Source of the DNA: Culex pipiens pallens
Taxonomy: Eukaryota > Arthropoda > Insecta > Diptera > Culicidae
Assembly (NCBI RefSeq): GCF_016801865.2
Contig: NC_068937.1
Coordinates: forward strand, 97,487,982 to 97,551,981
Length of the DNA stretch: 64,000 nt
Reading direction: 5' to 3'
Made by a program: the position numbers and the translations under genes. Below are positions 12,912 to 25,000 of this stretch, piece by piece. Under the pieces are notes generated by a model. That model had not been told where the DNA came from. It did no database searches and saw nothing but the letters and a program-made list of their open reading frames with translations. Numbering within the stretch: position 1 is the stretch's first letter; each line of letters opens with the position of its first letter.

Positions 12912-13097
12912 GTGCAAACTTGTTACCGCCACCCCACCCAGAAGTTTGACAGTTCTCTCTTCTACGCCCCCCTTCGACGACGACACGGTTGACAAATCAT
13001 TCCATCAAATTAGAGAAAGATTTTTCACTCCGTTCTTTCGTCCGGCATAAATAGTGTGTAATTTTTAGTGTTTTCACAAGTTTTTAGTTTGGTAATG
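12912..13097 (+). CDS. AP-1sigma: AP-1 sigma exon 1: 5'UTR ending in the start codon
   Basis: Leader exon whose last three bases are the start codon (13095-13097), directly followed by a GTAGGT donor. It contains the CT-rich leader and a TTTGACAGTT word. The 5' limit of about 12912 is a guess, because a CTTTCTTGCAG just upstream could be an acceptor from an earlier leader exon. The coding content is one Met codon, as in vertebrate AP1S genes. Confidence 0.75.
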
Positions 13098-16000
13098 GTA
13101 GGTATTCGATTGCTGACGATGTGGTTGAAGGCTTTCCAATGAAATTTAGGCGATTGGGGAAGAATCTGTTCCGGGAAAGCCCTCCCAACATCGCCGACCA
13201 TTAAACCCTTCCGATGACGTCATCGAGCCTAAGATAAATACTGATAAGATTTTGACCCCGATTTCGCCAGATGCAATTTATGCTGCTGTTCAGCCGGCAG
13301 GGCAAGCTCCGCCTGCAGAAGTGGTACGTGGCCCACCCGGACAAGGTGAAGAAGAAGATCACGCGCGAGCTCATCACGACGATCCTGTCCCGGAAGCCGA
13401 AGATGTGCAGCTTTCTCGAGTGGAAGGACTGCAAGATTGTGTACAAAAGGTTGGTTGGGTATTTGAAAAAAAGGAGTTGTTTTGGAATTAATGTTGGTTT
13501 TTATTCTTGCAGATATGCCAGTTTATACTTTTGCTGTGCGATTGAACAAAACGATAACGAGCTGCTCACGCTGGAAATCATCCACAGATACGTAGAACTG
13601 CTGGACAAATACTTTGGAAGTGTAAGTTGTGGCGATTGCTTCAACAACTAGACTTCTCAACTACATTTTTTCAGGTTTGCGAGCTGGACATCATCTTCAA
13701 CTTTGAGAAGGCTTACTTCATCCTGGACGAGCTGCTCGTCGGCGGCGAGATCCAGGAAACGTCCAAAAAGAACGTTCTCAAAGCGATCGCGGCCCAGGAC
13801 GTCCTGCAAGAGGTCAGTACTCCCGACGATACTTACGATATTTGACTTCCCTAACTTTCTTGCCTCAAAACACACATTTTGAAAGCGAAACACATGCCCA
13901 CAATAACTTGCCTTGCCAAGCTAAACACTTGCTTGCTCAGCAAAAGCTACAAGAAATCAAACATACCACACTTGCATTACACAGTTTTAGAGACACAACA
14001 AACAAAATGTCCTGTCGTGTTTGTATCCGTCCGTTTTGAACTTCGTTCGCGTTACTTGCCTTTAACTGTTAAGAATGTTTTTTATTTTCTATATTTATGT
14101 TTACCATTTTTTTTCTTCGGTTAAAGTTTTGTTTACGTTTGTGTTTTGTTAAATTATATGTTTTGTGATTTTGTTGATTTATTTTATTCTTGCCTGGAAC
14201 CAAATTTGAATGATCTTCTTTGTTTTAACGCTAACAAAATCCTTCAAAGAAGCCTTATTTTACTAAAATAGGAAACAACATTATTTTACACCCCTAGAAT
14301 AAGCTTTAGTGCGCTAGAGAGAGCTATAAATCATACAAAAGAGGCATACAATATTTATCTACCCGTTTAGCATTTAAGGCATTTTCGTAAACGATAAAAC
14401 AATAACCAAAATCAAAAAACAAAAAAAAAAAGTAGTTGCTAGAAATATTCAAGCCAAGAGAGCCAACGCGCGCGCATCTTCCACATCCCACCCCCAATCA
14501 GAGATCCAACAAACCATCATTCTTGCATGAAGTCTGCTGCGTGATTCGCCGACTGCTAACAAACCCTGGAAATTGGTGCATTCTTTAAAAATCCAAATTG
14601 CTTCCCCGGGGCTGTAGTTTACCCTGCCTGTGTTCTGTTCTGCTGTTGCATGAAACAATCGTGTCCGTTTTGCTGGGTGCTCGACTAGATTAGGTTCGGC
14701 AGGGTCCGTCTTTGCCGCGTAGAAGCTCGATAGAGGAATGTGACCCCTTCTTGCGCATGTTAATCTTGTTGGTGCTAGTTAGCTGGCGAATAGTTTCGTT
14801 TACGTTCCACGCTTTTCATTCGTTTAGAACTGCTTGATTTTAATTTTAAGTGAGGGTGGAAGTATCATCAAATCAATTTTCAATGGGTTACAGATTGCTA
14901 CATAAATATGGAAGTGCCAGATTTATTAGATTAGAAATAGAATTATCTCTTTGCCAGATTATTCCAAATATATTCTTTTGTTACATCTTATTAGAAAAAA
15001 TAATAATGTTTAAAACACCAACAAAAATAATGAAAAGGAACTTCGCCCTAAAGATTTAATTTCTGACGTTCTGTGAATCCAGAAAATCTAAAAGTTTTGT
15101 ACGTACCTAACGAAAATTTAAGGTACTTTAATCTTACGTCCCTGTTAAGATAGGGGTCTGCAACGCAACTTGATTCTACTTCTATAGTTATCGAGTTACA
15201 AGAAATTTTATTGGCGATAACTGATGACAACCCATTTTTAACCCAACATGTCCGATCCATATCGTTATTTAGAATTTAGATACGAAATCGTTAATTAGAA
15301 AAAAAAATATTACATGATTTGAAACATAAAGAAATGAGTCAGTTAGTGTTCATAACTAGAAGGTTACATGATTTATCTGGTAGCGCTGAAAATGCCAAAA
15401 ATCTTTTTTCACTTGCTCGATCTAACCGCTGCAACCAACTGCTGAATTGAACGAGATCATCTTCTTTTTTCACTTTTCACCAGTTTTATTTTTATTTTCA
15501 CAAATTCAATAAGCATTTAGAGACATCAATTGGCAGAGCTCGTCATTTACTAACGGTCCCGTTGTTATGTTCCTAAGTATTTTATTAAATTTCAAAATAA
15601 AGCAAATCCAGAGATTTGTTTTGAAAAGGTTCTATAAACTATTGTCTTTCATATTTTTATAGATCCTTCTCAAAAAAAAAAACTAGAAATCGACGGTAAC
15701 ATTTCAAAAGGCATCATGTACATTTTGACACTTTCTGGGTTATTGCATATTCTGAAAGTACTCCTTATAAGCCACCTCTCCACTAAAAATGAGCAAAAGT
15801 TACTTCAGTAAAGTCTGTTTAATCATAATTTTAAATAAAGTAACATAAACAAAAACTCTGGCATCAGCAGTGCCTGTTTATATAGCCCTGTCAACCTGTC
15901 AAATAAAAGACTACATGAACCTCGTGACGAAAAAAAAAACCAACATGAAAAAAGCGAAGAAAAACGAATCATAACAAAGCGCCCCCCTCAATGACAACAG

Positions 16001-19000
16001 GGTGATGTAGACGTTGGTGATTTCAAAAGACGTTATGTTTGTTTTTCTCAAATAAAATTACGGAATTAATGTTTTATTGAATATGGATGATCAAGTATCA
16101 ATAAAAGCAACGTTTTTCATCGTTTGTTATCATTAGAACATCTTATTTCGTGCTTGCCATTTCATTAGGGCACATAAATTTTTTAACCAAGAGTGTGTCC
16201 CTTTCACACCTTATGTAGACTGTCATTTGAGTGAAAGGGATACACAATTGTTTACAAAAGTTATGTGCCCTTTTGAAATGTTAGGCTCCATTTTGCTTTT
16301 AAATTAAAATGGGAATTGAAAATGGATGCTCAACATTCAAATCTTGACTTTTTTTTGATAAGGTCCTATAAACAAATGTAAACATTGAGTTTATCCCTTT
16401 CACACCTTATGTCAAAGTCCATCGGAGTAAGCGGGATACACTCAATGTTTACATTTGTTTATAGGACCTTATCAAAAAAAAGTCAAGAAATGCGTTTTTC
16501 TTTAAACGCATGGTTTGTACATGATGCTTTTTGAAATGTTGGCATCGAAATGTAAAAAAAAGCAAAAAACGGTTTCAATCAAAGGTGAAAGCTAATGTCA
16601 CGCTCATATCTTGACTTTTTTTTGATAAGGTCCTATAAACAAATGTAAACATTGAGTGTATCCCGCTTACTCCGATGGACTTTGACATAAGGTGTGAAAG
16701 GGATACACTCAATGTTTACATTTGTTTATAGGACCTTATCAAAAAAAAGTCAAGATATGAATATTCGTGTGAATATTCGTGTGACAATTCAACCCTCAAG
16801 AAACGTAGGGGCAGGGGGGCAGAATGGTCCGCCTAAGTAAAATGTACCGAAAACCTTACAAAAACTTACAAATTTATGAATCCAGGGTAGTAGGCTTGTG
16901 CTTTGGGATGTTGCCTTCAATGTTGTATACTTGGTTGATAAAAATTTTTACCTCTGCGCAACGATGCCAGATTATTTTATGGGAGATCTGTATTTTATTA
17001 AAAATAAATCTGTATTTTATCTGTATCATGCCAAATTCGGAATCATAGAGGATTTTTTTAGACTTTTAACAACAGATTTAAGCTTTTTAATGATTTTAAA
17101 GCATAATTCAATCACTAAATTGTTGAAATTTTTAAATTAAATCATTTAAAAAAAATCTGTATATACAGATTTTTGTGATTTTTGGGATCGAAAAATCTGT
17201 ATAATACAGATTTATCTGTATATCTGGCATGGCTGCCTCTGCGTACCGCCATGAACAAACGGGCTTGCTTTTCATGCAGCCCTCTGTCACGACGGTCATG
17301 TTTATGAAACCTAATGGTACGTTCGTTTGAACAGCCAGTGTAGCACTGAGTGCCGCACTCGTTGGTGCCAGTTTTGGTTCAAACGAACATTCTTTTTCAG
17401 TGTGCATGGAACTCGCATGAAACTGAAAAAATATCGAGTGCGGCACTAGAGTTTCAGTTCCAAGATGGCGGCGAAACTCGTGCGGAACTAGCGCGAGTTT
17501 CTTCAAAGAAACACTTTGACAGCTCTGAGTGCGGCACTCAGTGCGGAACTACTTTTCAAACGAACGTACCATAAATGTTCGACGCGAACATGCAGACAAC
17601 AAAGAAGATGAAGAACGCATTTGCTGTCAAAATTTGAAAATAAACAAACCGCGTGGTAAAACCAAGGGAATGATGGGACCATCCATAAACTACGTGGACA
17701 CTTTTCTGGGAATCTCAACCCCCCCCCCCCCTCGTGGAAAAAAAAAATCTGTTTTGTATGGAACGTGGACAATCGCCTATTCCCCCACCCCCCTAAAGTG
17801 TCCACGTGGTTTATGGATGGTCCCGATAGGTCCCGATGGAACGGGAGGAATCACAAATCAGCATCCCTTTGGCCATTTGTCACACTGTGTCAAGATAGCA
17901 CGACGAGATTGAAACTTATTTCAAATGAAAAGTGACAAAAATGCACGGAGTTTTCGGTTTTTATTGAATATCTTAGGATTGTAATCGAACTTTGGGGATT
18001 TGTGAAGGTCAAAAGATTGTGAGCTGCACAAAATGGCGTTCTTAACTCAATTTGGCCCAAAATCGACATACGACAAGTTAGACAGCGACAGCGACGAAAT
18101 GGCCAGTTGATTTCAGCATACAGCCTTAAAAGGCACGCTAGAGAACAATTTCTGATCACTTTTTTTTAGAGCGTCCAATTTCCCGGGGTTACAAATTTCC
18201 CGGGAAACGGGAAATTTCCAGCCAATTTCCCGGGAAATCCCGGGAATTCCCGGGAAATTTTAAATTTATTGAAAATTGTTATGATCTTGGTTTTAATTAA
18301 TATCATGCAACAAAATTGTATAGGACATCAACGTTAATGGTTTAAATAATTGTGAAGATCAATTAACAGCTTGACTGCATGCAAAAAATCATTCAACTAC
18401 AAAAAAATGTATTTTGGTATTTTTTGATGAGAAATATTGTTTATCAATATGTAAAACTGTGAGTAAAATGAATCCATAATCAACAATCATAAAATTTCTT
18501 TTAAACTTGCATCTGTGACCAGTACATTGAAATGAGAAAAAAAACAAGCAGAAATTATGTTTTTCATGAAAAATACTGGTTTCAGAATGAATGAAAAATA
18601 CTGGTTGAACAAATGGTAAAGCTTTTTAGTGTATGTTTTACTCCAAACAACCGAATGTTTTCAAATATTTGAAACAAGCTTTGAATATATTTTTGCATTT
18701 TTTGAGAACAAACAATAGAAAGTAATTTTCCATTTTTTTTTGTATTATTATGCAACATGATTTAAATTATACGATAAATTAACATCATTCCACAAAAAGT
18801 CTTCTATTGTTTCACATTTAACCCTCCAACACCTGTAGTTGCATCATTATTCTTTTACTTCAAATCGATTTTCATCTCATTTGATCATGGTAAACAAAAT
18901 CGTAAAAAAATCTCAATTTTAATTTGGAGGTAAGGAGTTAATAATGTTTTGATGAAATAACATTAATCTGTTAAAAGCTTAACTAATTGTAATAATTTAA

Positions 19001-22000
19001 TACTCATTAAGCAAGATCTATTCCCAGTTGCTTCAAAAATTAATATTATCAGAAATAATTATGATATCATAATTTCTGATAATCTGATTGATTATATATA
19101 AACCAAACAATAAATTTAATTGAACAAAATCCTGTTGAGTTCGTTCATTTATTATTTTTTCAGAGCATTTTCAAGAAATAGTTCCAAACATTTAAGAAAA
19201 TGTATACTTCCGCTTGAATTTCGGGAATTCCCGGGAAATTTACAAATTTCCCGGGAAACGGGAAATATTTTTTTTCGGGAAATCCCGGGAATTCCCGGGA
19301 AATTTTAAATTTATTGAAAATTGTTATGATCTTGGTTTTAATTAATATCATGCAACAAAATTGTATAGGACATCAACGTTAATGGTTTAAATAATTGTGA
19401 AGATCAATTAACAGCTTGACTGCATGCAAAAAATCATTCAACTACAAAAAAATGTATTTTGGTATTTTTTGATGAGAAATATTGTTTATCAATATGTAAA
19501 ACTGTGAGTAAAATGAATCCATAATCAACAATCATAAAATTTCTTTTAAACTTGCATCTGTGACCAGTACATTGAAATGAGAAAAAAAACAAGCAGAAAT
19601 TATGTTTTTCATGAAAAATACTGGTTTCAGAATGAATGAAAAATACTGGTTGAACAAATGGTAAAGCTTTTTAGTGTATGTTTTACTCCAAACAACCGAA
19701 TGTTTTCAAATATTTGAAACAAGCTTTGAATATATTTTTGCATTTTTTGAGAACAAACAATAGAAAGTAATTTTCCATTTTTTTTTGTATTATTATGCAA
19801 CATGATTTAAATTATACGATAAATTAACATCATTCCACAAAAAGTCTTCTATTTTTTCACGTTTAACCCTCCAACACCTGTAGTTGCATCATTATTCTTT
19901 TACTTCAAATCGATTTTCATCTCATTTGATCATGGTAAACAAAATCGTAAAAAAATCTCAATTTTAATTTGGAGGTAAGGAGTTAATAATGTTTTGATGA
20001 AATAACATTAATCTGTTAAAAGCTTAACTAATTGTAATAATTTAATACTCATTAAGCAAGATCTATTCCCAGTTGCTTCAAAAATTAATATTATCAGAAA
20101 TAATTATGATATCATAATTTCTGATAATCTGATTGATTATATATAAACCAAACAATAAATTTAATTGAACAAAATCCTGTTGAGTTCGTTCATTTATTAT
20201 TTTTTCAGAGCATTTTCAAGAAATAGTTCCAAACATTTAAGAAAATGTATACTTCCGCTTGAATTTCGGGAATTCCCGGGAAATTTACAAATTTCCCGGG
20301 AAACGGGAAATATTTTTTTTCGGGAAATCCCGGGAATTCCCGGGAAATTTTTTCCCGGGACGGGAAATTGGACGCTCTACTTTTTTTAAACTTTTATGCA
20401 AAATGTCGAATTATAAAATATCAACCGTGATTTGGTGAATCAAGTATGGCATTGTGTGGCCATAGAACAAACTGTCAAGCAAGATACTTTCGGTCAAAAA
20501 GGTTGCAAATCCAAATTTGAAGAATTGAATCAAAAATCGATTTCAAACATTTTGTGGTCGTTCAATGTGTGAAATAAATTCCGCAACCTAAACTCGACTT
20601 TAAGGACCCAATTGTCCGGATACCGACTCTAAGATGGTCATTATTTAGAATCACAAAAAAGTCACGCGACTCATCCGGGTTGGCCATATTCTGACAAGAT
20701 CGTATCGAGGACACTTTAGATTGGTTGGAGAGTAAATATTTGGCTGATTCCACAATGTTTGAAGTGTCGCATGACCATTTTGAGTGGTGCTGAAAATGAC
20801 TTCAAAGGAACCGGTATCCGGGGTGGCCATATTTTGACAGGATCTTGCCAAGGAATTTATGAAATAGTTATAAAGTGAATATCTAGCTGATTTTACGAGG
20901 ATTGAATTGTTGATTGGCCATTTTGATTGATTCTAGCGAATGACCTTTGAAAACCGGTATCCGGAACATTCGGGGTGGCCACATTTTGAAAGGATCTTGG
21001 CTAGGATACTTGACAGGAGTTGTAGGGTGAATATCTGGTTGATTCCACGGTGTTTGCAGTGTCGCTTGACCATCTTAAAATGGCTTAAATCAGTTCCATG
21101 GCTAAACTCGTCGTAGAACTGATTTTGTAAAGTTATGTTTTACGGAGATGGTGTGGATTTGAATTTTGAAATTTTGAATTTTGAATTTTGAAAAAAAAAA
21201 TGAATTGAATTTTGAAATAATAAGAAAAAATATGTTTTTCTGACTCCGGGATAATTTTTTTGCGGACTTTTATGCCCAAAAATCTTACAACATTACACAA
21301 GAGTGAAATTTTTAAACTCCCTTCCGCTGTCAATTCATTAGAAATCTTAGTTTGCAATGTTCAAAATGTTCAAGTTTCCGCTTGCGCGTAAAAATTTAAT
21401 TTCGCTTTGCCTTTCATCAAATTCCGCGTCATACGCTGCATTCCAAGTAATTTTCCCAAAATTTGCCTTTAAAAAGTATTCAAACCCCATTTTCTCCACT
21501 TTCTCTCTTTTTACATGTGTCGTCACACACACACCTACATACACACTCAACTCTAACTCCCTCGAATCGGCGTCCACACGCGAAAAAATTTACACCTAAA
21601 ATTCCAAAAGGATCTCAACGAAACACTCAACTGATAGTGGCTGAACGTTTTTGGTTGGCTCTGCCCGCCCTCTTGTCTTCCCGATTTGTTTACGAATGGC
21701 TTTTTGACAAAAGAATTTTCTTTCTTTCTCTTTTCCCTCCCAACGTTTTCCCCTCCGTTCTGCTTGTCCTTCGCGCACTAAACATAGAGGGAGCTGGATT
21801 CTTAAATAGCAATTTTTGTAAAAAAAAATCAACAAATAGTTCGTTAAATAGTTACATCGTGCTGTAAATATGCCTGGGATTTCTCGTTTCATCGCGCGGG
21901 TTTAGTGACCAACTTTCCGATAGCAGATAAGTTCAAACCGTTCATCACAGCTTTTGTCGCAAAGTCCATCGCGCTGGGAACACTGCGCTTGAGAAAAAAA

Positions 22001-25000
22001 GGTAATCAGTGCTGCTGGGTGGATTAATCGGAACTCATTTTTGTTTATTTTTTTTCATTTCTTTTTCTTTCGCGCTGCTGAGATTTTTTTATAATTTCTG
22101 TTGCAAATTTGGCCCCATGTTTGAACTTTTGTATTGCAGGTTTTAGATGAGGATGATTATTTTTGGATTTACTAACATGCGTGAAAAGGAAAGGAATAAT
22201 TGGAATCGCGGTGCGAAAATTGCGAATGAAAAGCGTGGAATGTTGCGCAACAGAGTAATGATGATGCATTTAGGAAAGTCTTGCCGATTTTAGATCGTAA
22301 GGTTTGCTTTAGGGTTAAGAATACGTTCTGTATTATTAAAAACATATTTAAAAATATATATATTTGAATTCTATTAAAACATTTTATCAGAGATAATCAA
22401 AAGAAAAACTTCATCAATTTGGATAGCATTTTAAGCATTTTATGATTGACAAGGTCGGTTATGACATCTACAAAAAATACATAGACACTAAAAACAAAAC
22501 ACTGTTACACGTCCTACAATATACATTAAATACACACTGAAAAAATTACTTCTGTTCAAAAGAGACAAAAACCAATAAAATTACTCCAAAGAAACCTACT
22601 CTTTCAGTATTTACTACTTTTTCTTTATCTTTTCCGTATATCCTTCCTGTTTCGTCGTGTAAGCAAACTGTTTGTTTACGTTTTTTCCCTGTTTCTGTCA
22701 AACGTTCGAGTCTGTCAAATACACGTCAATCACAAACACTTACACTGAACATCTGGCGAAAAAAAACGTAAACATTGACCCCCTGAAACTGTCAAATGTC
22801 TTAGGGAGCGTTCATTTATTACGTTACGCAATTTTGCAAGAGAGGTTGAGGTCACAAAATGCTGCCATCTGTTGGCGAACACGTGAAGTGAAATTCATTT
22901 GACGTTTCGCAGGGACAATGTTTACAAATAAACAAACTTCACAAGCGTTCATAAACACTGAACAGGCTGATGTAAATAAAGAGTTAGGTTAGAATTAAAG
23001 AAAAAAAAAAGTATTTTAGTTGAATTGTGTAAATCAGAAATTTCTCGGCAGATTTTCACTTCAGAAGTAACAACTCTTTTCAAAGTAATTTCATCAAGCA
23101 TGTCATCAAACTATTCATTTTTCATAAGGTTCTAATCACACTTCTTTCTTGTAAATAGCCTCACGCAAAAAAAAAGCACAAATGGGAATTTCGGTTAGGT
23201 TCCAAACACCGTGTAAATATGCCTGCTTTGGTGGAGCACACACACACACTGAGTAAAATTTACACAGCACTTTTATTTTCTACTTCTAAATTTACCACCC
23301 TCGCACTCCAATTGTTTGATTCGTATGTATTGTTTTGCACCTTTTCTCTATTGTTGTTGCGCGCACCCCCACACAACAACAACAACAGGACGAGACGGTA
23401 GACGGCGCGCTGCGAGAGATTGGACTGCTTTGAGAGGAGAGAGAAAGAGATAGCTCTGAGAGGGAGAGAAGGCAGCGTTTCTGTTACCCACTTGTTCAAA
23501 TTTCTCAAAATTTTATTTTTAAGTGCATTTAAAAATAACAAGTGTCATTTCATTCTTTTGTGTTGGCATGTTCAGATAAAATTTATAGGATTTTAATTTT
23601 TCATATTTTGTAATCAGATTTTATTGTGTACATCTAAACAATCATTCATAATGCAATGAATATCGATAGCAATACACCATTTATAACATTTAATCACAGA
23701 CTTATCAGACGCGAAACTATTACCCGAAAACATGATTAAAATAACCGTCTGAAAAGTCTGTGATTGTAACACACACACACCACTAGGCATTGCAGCGATT
23801 GATAGCAGTACAAATCTAAACCGCGTGAAATCAGGGAACAAAGTATTTCGTTATAAGAAGAGTTGTTAGGATTTATAACAGAAAGTTACAATAAATAAAT
23901 CGACTAACAAACCATACTTATAAGCACTTGTTTGAAATATTTGCACTGTTGGTTTTTTGTTCTGTAGAGTTGTTTCACCTTTTTTGTAGATTAGTGTTTT
24001 TTTCGGTGGTTGGTTTAACATTTTGGAAAATATTAGATTTAGTGGAATTTATCGACAGTAGCAGAGTTTGTAATCGAGACTGGTTATTTCGTAGAGGTGA
24101 GTTTGTTTGATTATTACGAAATAAGTATAGGGGAATTTGGTTTTTGGTGAGCTATTCCATCTTTATACTAGAACAAAACAAAAACGCATTTCTTTCTGGA
24201 ACCTGTTTCATTTTGTAAGTAGTTTTTTTTAACTTTTTTTTACAATATATTGATTAAATTTACACCCAAATCGAGCACCTCTGACAACGAATGCGATTCT
24301 CGAATTATAATATTTGACAGCTGTTTGACACTCACACTGTTGGCCATTACACTAGTCCTACCCAAGTTAGGGTGGTTCCATAAAAACAATAATTTCCGAA
24401 GAGTGGAAATAACTTGTTTTAAATCAGTACTCTTTGCCGTTTTAACCGAACTAGGCTCTCTTGGACGGAAGTAAAAGTCTATTTGTTGGAAAATAGATTA
24501 AAGATCGAAGAATACTGCCTAATATTTCAAAAGGTCATATGAAATTTTAGAATGCCGTTTTGAGAGTGTCTGGACCAAAGAACCCACGTCTGAAAATATT
24601 TTTTTGTGAAATCACAACAAACTTTAATAAATAATGGCCATAACATAAACATTAAAGCGAAAAACTGTTCATTTGTGGGTACCAAAATGTTCTTAATGAA
24701 AGGACGAAAAACGTCTGACGTCTGAAATTATATAGGTTCTCTTTTTGATATTTAACTCATGCATTTAAAAGTTGCATGCGACCTTTTGAAATGTTAGGCC
24801 AGATTACACTGACTGGCAAAAAATCGGCGCAGGCTTAACTCAAGCGAAAGCAAGAACTTTGGGAAACACATTCATTTTGAATTTTTCAAAAATATTAGAC
24901 AGAGCCGAATGGTTTTTCTCCAACGTTTGTATGGATGATTAGGGCGGTGCAGACATTTTTTTGGTCGGTGCTATTGGTCCTGAAACTATCTTAAAAATCT

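Noticed and set aside
19120..20389. Twin frames [14 protein letters not shown] at 19120 and 20165
   Set aside because: Duplicate frames within the tandem units of a hAT-like element, containing translated CCCGGGAA repeats; not a transposase.
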